From Magnimaribacter mokuoloeensis (GTDB lineage: Bacteria; Pseudomonadota; Gammaproteobacteria; Magnimaribacterales; Magnimaribacteraceae): a stretch of DNA of 64,000 bases. The notes below the pieces were generated by a model. The model made no database searches. It was not told the origin of the DNA and saw nothing but the letters and a program-made list of their open reading frames with translations. The stretch is taken from positions 1,426,001-1,490,000 of the forward strand of contig CP151794.1 in assembly GCA_041860225.1 (NCBI GenBank), in the 5' to 3' direction. Below are positions 43,449 to 50,749 of this stretch, one piece after another. Numbering within the stretch: position 1 is the first letter of the stretch; each line of letters begins with the position of its first letter. The translations under genes and the position numbers were made by a program.

Positions 43449-45320
43449 ATGCCAAGAAAAGCAAAAAATCCACCAGTTGAAGTCAAAGAAAAGGAAGTAG
43501 AGGCTACGGAAGATTCCGAAGAGATTCTATTTGGTGAAGAAGATTTAGAAAACTCAGGTCTAAGAGAGCTAGTTGATAAAGGTAAGGATCAAGGATTCCT
43601 TACTTATGAAGATATCAATTCTATGCTCCCTGAGGATATTTCTGATCCTGATCAGGTTGAAGAGACAATCCAAATGTTGATGGATATTGGAATTGAAGTA
43701 CTCGAGTCCACAACCAATGCCTCTGATGATAATTCGGAAGCTGCTCCAGAAACTATAGCTGACACCAGAACAACTCTTACTACTGTTGAATCTGAGGTAG
43801 GCAGAACAACTGATCCTGTCAGACTTTATATGAGGGAAATGGGAACAGTCGATCTACTCACAAGAGAGGGTGAGATTGCCATTGCTAAAAGAATCGAAGA
43901 AGGAGCAAGAGAACTCCTTCATGCATGTTGTTTCTATCCGGGTATAGTTGATAGGATTTTGGATGAGTACCAAGAAGTGGTCGCTGGAGATAGAAGATTA
44001 TCTGAAGTCTTGGTTGGTTTTATGGATATCGAAGAAGGCATACCCCCGCCAGCACTAGCACAAAAGAAGGAAAAAGAAGAAAAGGGCGATTCTGATGATG
44101 AAGAAGCATCTGGACCTGATCCTGCGGAAGTTAAAAAACGCTTCTCCGCATTAAAGAGACAATTTAATAAGTCTGAAAAAGCGTGTGCCAGAACTAGAAC
44201 CAGTAAAGCGGCTATTCAAGAACAGCAAAAACTAGGTGAAATATTTCAGTTTTTGAAACTATCTCCAACTCAGTTTGAGATCATTGCTGATCCTGCAAGA
44301 GACGCATTAGAAATCATTAGAGAAGTCGAAAAGTACTTGTTTACGATATATGTCAAACGAGGAAAGATGCCTCGAAAAGAATTTATACAAGATTACTCTG
44401 GTAATGAAGCTGATGCCTCTTGGTCTGAGAAAATCGCTAAATCAAGAAAACCCTGGGCGAAAGAAGTTAAAGCCAATCTTACTGAGATAGTTCGATTACA
44501 AAATAAGTTATCCAAACTTGAGAAGATAATTCAATTACCAATTAGTGAAATAAAAGACATTAATAGAAAGATGTCTATAGGTGAAGCCAAAATAAGAAGA
44601 GCAAAAAAAGATATGGTTGAGGCCAACCTCAGGCTAGTTATATCAATAGCAAAAAAATATACAAATAGAGGACTCCAGTTCTTAGATCTTATTCAAGAAG
44701 GAAATATTGGCTTGATGAAAGCGGTCGACAAATTTGAGTATAGAAGAGGATATAAATTCTCAACTTATGCTACTTGGTGGATCAGGCAGGCCATTACTAG
44801 ATCTATTGCTGATCAGGCAAGAACCATTCGTATACCAGTTCACATGATAGAAACCATCAATAAACTTAATAGAGTTTCGCGTCAGATGGTTCAAGAGATG
44901 GGAAGAGAGCCAACACCTGAAGAGTTAGGAGAGCGTATGGATCTTCCCGAAGATAAAGTTAGAAGAGTCCTAAAGATTGCTAAAGAGCCGATATCTACGG
45001 AAACTCCAATAGGAGACGAAGAAGATACAACCCTCGGTGATTTCATTGAAGATACTTCAATTGATGCTCCTGATGTAGCAGCGTTTGAAGACAATCTTCA
45101 AGGCGCTACTGATGATATCTTAGGCAGTTTGACTGCCAGAGAAGCAAAAGTTTTAAGAATGAGGTTTGGTATAGGAATGAATACCGACCACACTCTAGAA
45201 GAAGTTGGGAAGCAGTTTGATGTTACTAGAGAGAGAATTAGGCAAATAGAGGCAAAAGCTCTCAGAAAATTGAGACATCCAACTAGATCTTCACATCTAA
45301 AAGGTTTTCTCGACGAATAA
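43449..45320 (+). CDS. rpoD: primary sigma factor RpoD (sigma70)
   Basis: Housekeeping sigma factor, 623 aa. An acidic N-terminal region 1.1 is followed by region 1.2 (DPVRLYMREMGTVDLLTREGEI), a non-conserved linker with acidic patch (KGDSDDEEASGPD), region 2 (RLVISIAKKYTNRGLQFLDLIQEGNIGLMKAVDKFEYRRGYKFSTYATWWIRQAITR in pieces, -10 recognition), region 3 (IPVHMIETINKLNRVSRQ) and region 4 (GKQFDVTRERIRQIEAKALRKL, -35 recognition). Follows dnaG as in the macromolecular-synthesis operon, but rpsU lies 30 kb away. Followed by the CAU tRNA. Confidence 0.97.
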   Translation: MPRKAKNPPVEVKEKEVEATEDSEEILFGEEDLENSGLRELVDKGKDQGFLTYEDINSMLPEDISDPDQVEETIQMLMDIGIEVLESTTNASDDNSEAAPETIADTRTTLTTVESEVGRTTDPVRLYMREMGTVDLLTREGEIAIAKRIEEGARELLHACCFYPGIVDRILDEYQEVVAGDRRLSEVLVGFMDIEEGIPPPALAQKKEKEEKGDSDDEEASGPDPAEVKKRFSALKRQFNKSEKACARTRTSKAAIQEQQKLGEIFQFLKLSPTQFEIIADPARDALEIIREVEKYLFTIYVKRGKMPRKEFIQDYSGNEADASWSEKIAKSRKPWAKEVKANLTEIVRLQNKLSKLEKIIQLPISEIKDINRKMSIGEAKIRRAKKDMVEANLRLVISIAKKYTNRGLQFLDLIQEGNIGLMKAVDKFEYRRGYKFSTYATWWIRQAITRSIADQARTIRIPVHMIETINKLNRVSRQMVQEMGREPTPEELGERMDLPEDKVRRVLKIAKEPISTETPIGDEEDTTLGDFIEDTSIDAPDVAAFEDNLQGATDDILGSLTAREAKVLRMRFGIGMNTDHTLEEVGKQFDVTRERIRQIEAKALRKLRHPTRSSHLKGFLDE

Positions 45321-45323
45321 ATA

Positions 45324-45400
45324 GGGCCTGTAGCTCAGTTGGTTAGAGCAGTGGACTCATAATCCATTGGTCGGAGGTTCGAGTCCTCCCGGGCCCACCA
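45324..45400 (+). tRNA. ileX: tRNA with CAU anticodon, most likely tRNA-Ile2 (lysidine type)
   Basis: Complete 77-nt cloverleaf with encoded CCA. Acceptor GGGCCTG pairs with CGGGCCC, with one G-U pair. D-arm TAGCTCAGTTGGTTAGAGCA, anticodon loop CTCATAA (anticodon CAT), T-arm GGAGG-TTCGAGT-CCTCC, discriminator A. CAU can be Met or, after TilS lysidinylation, Ile for AUA. C4-G69 and C5-G68 pairs and the location right after rpoD (ileX in E. coli, and the same position in Pseudomonas as far as I recall) favour Ile2. Its 3' half is the repeated attachment core of the two downstream cassettes. Confidence 0.9.
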
Positions 45401-45482
45401 TTTACAAGGGTTTCAGAGATTCTTCATTTTTAAAAAGTGTGAACACCTGTGAACACCTATTACTATGTTCACAAATAACATT
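45356..45482. repeat. att-type repeat copy A: tRNA 3' half plus cassette left end
   Basis: 127 bp starting in the anticodon loop (CTCATAATCC) and running past CCA to AACATT. It recurs at 47060-47186 with 4 differences; the first 63 bp are identical, and the first 48 bp also recur at 52854-52901. The part beyond the tRNA (45401-45482) is the left end of cassette 1 and holds TGTGAACACC twice in tandem (45438-45447, 45448-45457) and an inverted GTTCACA (45467-45473). A small palindrome ACTG-ACA-CAGT follows at 45500-45510. Confidence 0.9.
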
Positions 45483-45533
45483 TTCTGATGTTCTAAAAAA
45501 CTGACACAGTGAGACGTAACTTTCTTTGTCAGA

Positions 45534-46004
45534 TTACGAAAGCATCTTATCTTTAGTCTCATGAAGCTTATAGTGTTTCAATAAAATTCTTTTTAGATTT
45601 AAATAGTCTTCTTTGCCCAGATCCTGAATTATTTTTTTTTCAATCTTGATTAAATTTTTTGCTCCAACTAATCGAGCTCTTTTTCCTTCATCAGTATAAA
45701 GAACAATTTTATCCCTGCTATTCTTCAGCTTTTCTAGTTTCAATAATCCCAAATCTACTAACTGATGAACAGTTTTATGGGTCGCTTGTCTTGATATACC
45801 TAATTTTCTGGATAGTGAAGAAATTGACCTTCTTTCTCCCCTTAGAGTGTCAAATATTTTTATCTGCGCAGATGTTGCCCGATGATATTTCCCGCTTTTG
45901 TTTAAAGATATGGATTCTTCTTGCATCTTTTCTGCCATCTCTAAAACTAACTTCATCAAGTTAGTTTCTAAATAATCAAATGTTGGTTTTAAATTGTCAA
46001 CCAT
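45534..46004 (-). CDS. MarR family transcriptional regulator
   Basis: About 156 aa, winged-helix. The DNA-binding part is visible: HRATSAQIKIFDTLRGERR, SISSLSRKLGISRQATHKTVHQLVDLGLLKLEKLKNSRDKIVLYTDEGKRA, with recognition helix SRQATHKTV and a wing ending in a T-x-EGK motif. ATG 46013 and ATG 46004 are both possible; the minus-strand -10 TATAAT (46017-46012) would start transcription near 46005, which favours 46004 and a leaderless mRNA. The palindrome at 45995-46012 covers this start, so autoregulation and control of the divergent membrane-protein gene are likely. Effector unknown. Confidence 0.88.
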   Translation of the reverse strand: MVDNLKPTFDYLETNLMKLVLEMAEKMQEESISLNKSGKYHRATSAQIKIFDTLRGERRSISSLSRKLGISRQATHKTVHQLVDLGLLKLEKLKNSRDKIVLYTDEGKRARLVGAKNLIKIEKKIIQDLGKEDYLNLKRILLKHYKLHETKDKMLS

Positions 46005-46012
46005 AGTTGACA
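45995..46012. promoter_or_regulatory. palindromic operator candidate for MarR
   Basis: Perfect inverted repeat TGTCAAC-CATA-GTTGACA. It overlaps the MarR start region and contains the -35 hexamer (TTGACA) of the divergent membrane-protein promoter, so a bound dimer would block both. Length and symmetry suit MarR dimers; binding is inferred. Confidence 0.6.
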
Positions 46013-46035
46013 TTATACTAAATTCATATTCTAAT
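46007..46035 (+). promoter_or_regulatory. promoter of the cassette-1 membrane-protein gene
   Basis: Consensus -35 TTGACA (46007-46012), 17-bp spacer, and -10 TCTAAT (46030-46035, 5/6). Transcription would begin about 46042, exactly at the ATG chosen for the downstream gene, implying a leaderless mRNA. The -35 is embedded in the MarR palindrome. Confidence 0.6.
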
Positions 46036-46041
46036 TTGAAG

Positions 46042-47010
46042 ATGCAATTATTAATAACCCTTAAAAATAAAATCTTCTTAGCAGGGCTTTCATTTTGGAT
46101 AGTTGCAACTTTTTCTTATCTTTTCTCTGTTCAGAAAGGTTTCGATGTATCACCTATAGCGGAGGACGGTCTAACAAGTTTATTAACTGCATACATACCT
46201 GTATTAGTTCTTGCAGTATTTTTGTTGTTATATCTAACCCGAAAGAGAGACGCAGTTAATTGGATCGATCTTTATTCAGTTAAAAAATCTACTGCAAAAA
46301 GAGAAGCATGGTTAACTGTAGTTTACTTGCTAGTAACTCAATTGATTTTGGGTCTAGGTTTTAATGTGGGACTTCACTTCCCTGGAACAGATGTCTATTC
46401 CACAGGAAGTCACTCTCAAGCAGATGTGTGGGTTTGGGCAATTACATATACAATCATCTATACCATTCTTCCCTTAACCTGGCTTAGAAGAAGGGGATTT
46501 TCATTAAAAAAACTTTTTGGTTCATTTAAATGGATCAGAGATTTATGGATAATCATTGTTTATTGGTCAATAGATTTTTTCGGTCCAATATTTTCTGGAT
46601 CTACAGATTTCATTGGTGGCATTAGTTCAAGTCAATATGCTCAAGGCATCCCGCTTGGAATTTTAATTAATACCTTGGGAGCTGGATTGCCTGTAGTGGT
46701 GATGATGCACATGATTTTCATTCCACGTGTAGCAGTATTAATTGATAATAAGCTAACTGTAATTTTACTTGGAGGTTTGTTTTACTCTCTATTTAGTCTA
46801 TTTGATCAAGGAGTTGATTATAGTAGCGTTTCTTATGCTCTAACCTCTTTCACATATATAGTCATGACTCAAACTCTTGTTGGGATGGGCAAAGCAACTT
46901 TCACTGTTGTCACTGGAAATCCTTTTGTGCACTTCATAACTCTGCATGTGATAAGTGCAAGAGTGCCTTTCGATACCAGAATGTATATTGAAATCTTCAG
47001 ATTAAAGTGA
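46042..47010 (+). CDS. polytopic membrane protein of unknown function
   Basis: 322 aa from ATG 46042. The frame is open to 45994, but that would start upstream of the predicted promoter. About eight to nine hydrophobic segments are visible (for example LAGLSFWIVATFSYLF, LTAYIPVLVLAVFLLLYL, WLTVVYLLVTQLILGLGF, AITYTIIYTILPLTWL, LWIIIVYWSIDFFGPIF). A soluble-side stretch LRRRGFSLKKLFGSFKW and conserved-looking HFPGTDVYSTGSHSQADVW and VVVMMHMIFIPR may be functional. A remote similarity to CPBP/Abi-type membrane proteases is conceivable, but I see no EExxxR motif. I do not recognise the family. Its MarR partner suggests inducible expression. Confidence 0.75.
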   Translation: MQLLITLKNKIFLAGLSFWIVATFSYLFSVQKGFDVSPIAEDGLTSLLTAYIPVLVLAVFLLLYLTRKRDAVNWIDLYSVKKSTAKREAWLTVVYLLVTQLILGLGFNVGLHFPGTDVYSTGSHSQADVWVWAITYTIIYTILPLTWLRRRGFSLKKLFGSFKWIRDLWIIIVYWSIDFFGPIFSGSTDFIGGISSSQYAQGIPLGILINTLGAGLPVVVMMHMIFIPRVAVLIDNKLTVILLGGLFYSLFSLFDQGVDYSSVSYALTSFTYIVMTQTLVGMGKATFTVVTGNPFVHFITLHVISARVPFDTRMYIEIFRLK

Positions 47011-47059
47011 TTCTTTTAAGCAAATCCACTGCTCGAAATCATTCTAACCGATCAGAGCC
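47011..47059. repeat. cassette right-end repeat (copy 1)
   Basis: About 49 bp ending directly at the CTCATAATCC core. It aligns with 52809-52853: both start TTCTTTTAA, then share ATCCACTG, a TCG..AA block, ATTCTAACCG and TCA.AGC before the core, with one 4-nt gap and a few substitutions. It is not part of the tRNA, so it marks a common right terminus of both cassettes. Confidence 0.8.
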
Positions 47060-47186
47060 CTCATAATCCATTGGTCGGAGGTTCGAGTCCTCCCGGGCCC
47101 ACCATTTACAAGGGTTTCAGAGGTTTCTCATTTTTAAAAAGTGTGAACACCTGTGAACACCTATTAATATGTTCACAAATAACATT
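47060..47186. repeat. att-type repeat copy B: displaced tRNA 3' half plus left end of cassette 2
   Basis: Bases 47060-47104 are identical to the anticodon-loop-to-CCA part of the tRNA but lack any 5' half, so this is not a working tRNA. The next 82 bp match the left end of cassette 1 with 4 differences, including TGTGAACACC twice (47142-47151, 47152-47161) and GTTCACA (47171-47177); a further GTTCACC lies at 47194-47200. Together with 47011-47059 this junction has the structure expected of an attP on a circular form: right end, core, left end. Confidence 0.9.
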
Positions 47187-47222
47187 CTTTGCTGTTCACC
47201 AGACTGCTCACTGTGTCAGTGT

Positions 47223-49013
47223 TTAGTTGATTAAGCCGAGTCTCAGAAAAAATTCCTTTGCAATATTTTGATAGTCAATTAAGTTTTCAGCTTTAAAAGC
47301 AATATGACCATCTGGTCTAACCATAATAGCTGCTTCAGAATGAATCTTTGTGAGTTCCAATAAAGACTCTTGATATTCGCTCTCAAGATTTAAATCACTA
47401 ATCGAAGTTAATTGAATTGGAATAGAGTTTAATGTTGATAGATTAAAGTCGGTCAATATCGGATCACCATTTAAGGTAAGCAAGGTCCACTTTGTATAAT
47501 CTAGTAAAGAATGAGATGAAAGAGTTTTAGAGGAGTTCAACCATAGATGGGGAAATCTTGCGCCTGGCGAACACGAAGGAAAATATTCAGTAACTGTTAA
47601 AGATTTGTTTACTGTTTCTTTTGAATGGACTGCATCACCACCATAAATATATCCCAAGTCTAGTCCTATTCTGTCAAAGTGAGGTATTTGCTCCTTGATG
47701 GTAGAAAGAATCTTTTTATTTTTTTTAGGAGATTTAATTGCGCCCTTAATTTTAGCTTTTGCAACTGATTGCAGTATTGCAATCAATCTTTCATTTAAAA
47801 AAGTTGGCAACAACTTTATCAGTTTGGAAGCTTTAAATTTAGCTAACTTTTCAGCACCATCTTTTGGAAGTCCTATACTCTCAAACACATCAAAAAATTT
47901 TTCAAAGTTTTCAAGACTTTCCTTCGCATTGTTCTCAGCCACTGGCCGCCTTTCATTTTCATAGCTATTTAAAAGCGAATTTTTTGAATGTGAATATATG
48001 CATTGAGCTATCTTCCAACCTAGATTATGGGCATCGCCAATACCAGAATTCATTCCAAGACCCCCAGTTGGCGGGAAACAGTGTGCAGCATCTCCTAGCA
48101 AGAAAATATTTTTATGATGCCATTTCTCAGCTATCTGAAGCGTCATTTTCCAGAAACTAATTGATTTAATCTTTATCTCAATTTGTTCAATTCCAAGAGC
48201 TTCTTTAATTCTGCTTGCCAGATATTCATCTGTAATTTCTTCTATGTTGTCCCAAGGCTCATAAATAGGGAAGTTGTATACCCAGCGTTTATCTATGTGG
48301 TGTGCAATAAACACTCCGGCTGCAGCAGGATTTAGTATCCAGTAAAGTTTTGCAGGTTTTTGAATGAATGCTCTTAAATTTTTTTCAAAGTAAGCATTTA
48401 CAAAGGTGCCAATAAGCCCATGTCCTGACATTTGAATTTCTAAAGTTTTTCGAACAGGGCTGCTAGCACCATCAGCAGCTAACAAATACTTTGCAGCAAT
48501 TTTGATGTCTTGAGCATTGTTCATATCCTCAACTTCAGCCAGGACAGTCTCATCCATATCCTCAACTGATTTCCAGGTATGCCCAGAAAGTAAATCAATG
48601 TAAGGGTTTTCTTTTATTGTTTCTCTCAAGACTCTCTCAATTTCGGTTTGAGAGATATTTAAATAAGGACGAGCACTTTTTACATATCTTTTATATTTAC
48701 TTGGATCATCAACATCTTTATCAAGGTCGATTTCACCAAACTCATCTTTGATGCTGGTGCAGAATGCTATTCTGGTTCCATCTGAAATTGGCGAGGCTTC
48801 CTGTTCCAACTTTTGTATTGAAACTCCAATGCTTTCAAGAATTTCAATTGAGCGGGTATTAAGTTCATGTGCTTTCGGATGTTCATTTACCCCTAGGTTT
48901 CTCTCTACAATAATTGATTTAACATTCCACTTAGCCAAACATAGCGCTACAACCATTCCAGAGGTTCCTGCTCCCACTATCAAAACGTCAGTTTTAAGAT
49001 TGTTAATTTTCAT
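47223..49013 (-). CDS. FAD-dependent aromatic hydroxylase (PheA/TfdB family)
   Basis: 596-aa class A flavoprotein monooxygenase. The Rossmann fingerprint VLIVGAGTSGMVVAL with E at the end of the second strand (IIVER) spans about 10-38; the internal LLAADGASSPVRKTL holds the DG motif; the second FAD motif IFLLGDAAHCFPPTGGLGMNSGIGDA lies about 300-325. A thioredoxin-like C-terminal domain (about 440-596) is typical of phenol/3-hydroxyphenylpropionate-type hydroxylases. The natural substrate is unknown. Divergent from the FAH gene, with the 20-bp palindrome 9 bp upstream of the ATG. The stop sits 3 bp from a CACTG-TGT-CAGTG palindrome at the cassette left end. Confidence 0.9.
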   Translation of the reverse strand: MKINNLKTDVLIVGAGTSGMVVALCLAKWNVKSIIVERNLGVNEHPKAHELNTRSIEILESIGVSIQKLEQEASPISDGTRIAFCTSIKDEFGEIDLDKDVDDPSKYKRYVKSARPYLNISQTEIERVLRETIKENPYIDLLSGHTWKSVEDMDETVLAEVEDMNNAQDIKIAAKYLLAADGASSPVRKTLEIQMSGHGLIGTFVNAYFEKNLRAFIQKPAKLYWILNPAAAGVFIAHHIDKRWVYNFPIYEPWDNIEEITDEYLASRIKEALGIEQIEIKIKSISFWKMTLQIAEKWHHKNIFLLGDAAHCFPPTGGLGMNSGIGDAHNLGWKIAQCIYSHSKNSLLNSYENERRPVAENNAKESLENFEKFFDVFESIGLPKDGAEKLAKFKASKLIKLLPTFLNERLIAILQSVAKAKIKGAIKSPKKNKKILSTIKEQIPHFDRIGLDLGYIYGGDAVHSKETVNKSLTVTEYFPSCSPGARFPHLWLNSSKTLSSHSLLDYTKWTLLTLNGDPILTDFNLSTLNSIPIQLTSISDLNLESEYQESLLELTKIHSEAAIMVRPDGHIAFKAENLIDYQNIAKEFFLRLGLIN

Positions 49014-49022
49014 TTTGTATTA

Positions 49023-49042
49023 ATTATAATAGTCATTATAAT
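49023..49042. promoter_or_regulatory. TetR-type operator candidate, site 1
   Basis: Perfect inverted repeat ATTATAA-TAGTCA-TTATAAT between the divergent FAD hydroxylase and FAH-family genes. The same palindrome with spacer CAATCA lies at 50703-50722 in front of the tetR gene. Each arm also supplies a TATAAT -10-like hexamer, one per direction, so occupation would block both promoters. Confidence 0.65.
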
Positions 49043-49071
49043 TATATAATAATTACGAACTATATGAATTT

Positions 49072-49983
49072 ATGAAACTTATATCTTTCCTAGTAAAAAA
49101 AGATCCCAAAGAGATAAAAATAGGTGCTCACTGTGGCGATTTCATTGTAGATTTTTCACCATCTTCACTACCAAAAGACATGATATCTTTCATTGAATTG
49201 GGAGATAAGGCTTTATCCATTGCAAATGATTTAGTTGCTTCCCAGCAAAATTTAATTCCAGTTGAAGACATTGCTCTTAAGGCTCCAATTGCCCAACCTG
49301 GAAAAGTTCTAGGTGTAGGTCTAAATTACAAAGAACATCTTGCTGAAGCAAAAGAGATTATTGAGGAACAAAATAGAAATATTGATCTTCAAGAGCAATA
49401 CCCTAATATTTTTAATAAACAAAATTCATCTATAGCAGGACCTTATGACGATATTCATCGTCCAAATGCATCTGATCAACTTGATTACGAGGGTGAAATG
49501 GGCTTTGTTATTGGTAAAAATTGTAGGCATGCATCTTATGATGATGCTAAAGAATGCATCTATGGATTCACAATAGTAAACGATGTGACAGTAAGAGACT
49601 GGCAGTTTAGAGGTCCTCCACATACCATGACTATGGGCAAATCTTGGGATACTCACTGCCCATTTGGACCATATATTGTTACAGCTGATGAAGTTGGCAA
49701 CCCTCATGAACTTGAGCTTAAAACATTTGTAAATGAAGAGCTTAGGCAGTCCTCTAATACTAGCCTGATGATTTATAACTCGTATAAGATTGTTGAATAC
49801 CTATCAACTGCATTTACTCTCAAGCCTGGTGATTTAATAGCATCAGGAACTCCAGACGGTTCTGCAGTAACTACTCAAAATTGGTTAAAACCAGGTGATA
49901 AAGTTAAAGTTAAAATCGAAAAACTTGGATATATAGAGAACTCAATTATTCAGGAGCCTGAATCTACAAAACTTATTTCTTGA
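49072..49983 (+). CDS. fumarylacetoacetate hydrolase family protein
   Basis: 303-aa FAH-fold enzyme. VLGVGLNYKEHLAEAKEI (about 79-96), the metal-binding YEGEMGFVIGKNCRHAS (about 141-157), YGFTIVNDVTVRDWQFRG, MGKSWDTHCPFGPYIV and YLSTAFTLKPGDLIASGTPDGS (about 243-264) are characteristic. Members hydrolyse or isomerise acylpyruvates such as fumarylpyruvate or 2-hydroxyhepta-2,4-dienedioate, the products of aromatic ring cleavage. It is divergent from an aromatic-type hydroxylase, which fits catabolism, though no ring-cleavage dioxygenase is in the cassette. Convergent with tetR. Confidence 0.9.
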   Translation: MKLISFLVKKDPKEIKIGAHCGDFIVDFSPSSLPKDMISFIELGDKALSIANDLVASQQNLIPVEDIALKAPIAQPGKVLGVGLNYKEHLAEAKEIIEEQNRNIDLQEQYPNIFNKQNSSIAGPYDDIHRPNASDQLDYEGEMGFVIGKNCRHASYDDAKECIYGFTIVNDVTVRDWQFRGPPHTMTMGKSWDTHCPFGPYIVTADEVGNPHELELKTFVNEELRQSSNTSLMIYNSYKIVEYLSTAFTLKPGDLIASGTPDGSAVTTQNWLKPGDKVKVKIEKLGYIENSIIQEPESTKLIS

Positions 49984-50022
49984 TAGTTTCCGATAGGCTG
50001 TAATTAAAGTTTCTATCATTAT

Positions 50023-50679
50023 TTAATTCATTAAAAGAGTTTTAATGAGCTTTGAAATGATATTAGAGTGTTCCTGAATATATTTTTTTGAATAGACATC
50101 AACAGCATAAACTTCAGAGATGGTATCTGAATCAATAAAAGGAAAATTTAAAGCACCAAAGATTACCGGAATTAAATTAGCTTGAATACTATTCAGCTCC
50201 TTTAGCGAGCTTTTTGACATCATTGATTCAACTAAAGATGCAGCAAAAACATGAACCGGTAATAAGTATCTTTCTCTAATCCAGGCTGCTCGATCACTAT
50301 TTTGCCTAGTTTCATCTGTAATAATTCTTATTAAAAAAGGATTTTCGGAAGCAAACTTAACTAATGTTTCTGATAAAAGTTGAATATTATGCTCTGCATC
50401 ATTTTCTATAAAATTTTCTTTAGCTATTTTTAGTGAAGCAATAAATTTCTCATAATTCTCAGATACCGCTCTCTTCCAAAGATCCTCTTTCCCTGAGAAA
50501 TGATGTTGAATTAAAGGTCTTGCAACCCCTGCAGTCTCAGCAATTTGACTTATACTTGTCCCCTGAAAACCGCCTCGCGCAAATTCATATAGGGCTGCTT
50601 TTTTTATTTTCTTAGATCCATTGGCTCTATTTTTAGTTGGTCTGCCAGCCTTAGATTTTGGTGTTTGTAAATTTGTCAT
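50023..50679 (-). CDS. TetR family transcriptional regulator
   Basis: 218 aa. The N-terminal helix-turn-helix is KIKKAALYEFARGGFQGTSISQIAETAGVARPLIQHHFSGKEDLWKRAV in pieces (about 24-72), with recognition helix VARPLIQHHF. A basic, AT-hook-like stretch KSKAGRPTKNRANGSKK precedes it. The C-terminal ligand domain is divergent. A palindrome lies 24 bp upstream of its ATG, and the same one occurs in the hydroxylase/FAH promoter, so it likely represses all cassette-2 genes. Ligand unknown; an aromatic or sulfated compound is a guess from context. Confidence 0.9.
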   Translation of the reverse strand: MTNLQTPKSKAGRPTKNRANGSKKIKKAALYEFARGGFQGTSISQIAETAGVARPLIQHHFSGKEDLWKRAVSENYEKFIASLKIAKENFIENDAEHNIQLLSETLVKFASENPFLIRIITDETRQNSDRAAWIRERYLLPVHVFAASLVESMMSKSSLKELNSIQANLIPVIFGALNFPFIDSDTISEVYAVDVYSKKYIQEHSNIISKLIKTLLMN

Positions 50680-50692
50680 TATTTTGGATTCG

Positions 50693-50722
50693 TTGACTTC
50701 AAATTATAACAATCATTATAAT
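50693..50722 (+). promoter_or_regulatory. promoter with embedded TetR-type operator, site 2
   Basis: -35 TTGACT (50693-50698, 5/6), 18-bp spacer, -10 TATAAT (50717-50722, 6/6). The palindrome ATTATAA-CAATCA-TTATAAT (50703-50722) covers the spacer and the -10, the standard geometry for repression. It drives the small membrane protein and probably the sulfatase; tetR is transcribed the other way. Confidence 0.7.
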
Positions 50723-50749
50723 TATTAAAAGCATACTCATTTTTAAATT

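Larger units (their letters stand above)
45356..47059. mobile_element. integrase-less tRNA-anchored cassette 1 (about 1.7 kb)
   Basis: Unit between repeat copies A and B. It has a left end shared with cassette 2, a minus-strand MarR gene, a plus-strand membrane-protein gene, and a right end shared with cassette 2 (47011-47059). No integrase, transposase or replication gene is present; the two genes fill the unit. The direct repeat of the tRNA 3' half with a core at the anticodon loop is the footprint of tyrosine-recombinase insertion. Being next to the intact tRNA, it is probably the more recent insertion. Mobility itself is inferred. Confidence 0.75.

Noticed and set aside
45438..45473. CRISPR-like or iteron array
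   Set aside because: Only two tandem 10-bp units plus one inverted partial copy, no spacers and no cas or replication gene nearby.
45994..46041. N-terminal extension of the cassette-1 membrane protein
   Set aside because: It would begin upstream of the predicted promoter and overlap the MarR start; the first membrane segment begins after ATG 46042.
47060..47104. Second tRNA gene
   Set aside because: Only the anticodon loop to CCA is present; the upstream 49 bp do not form an acceptor or D-arm, so it is an att remnant.
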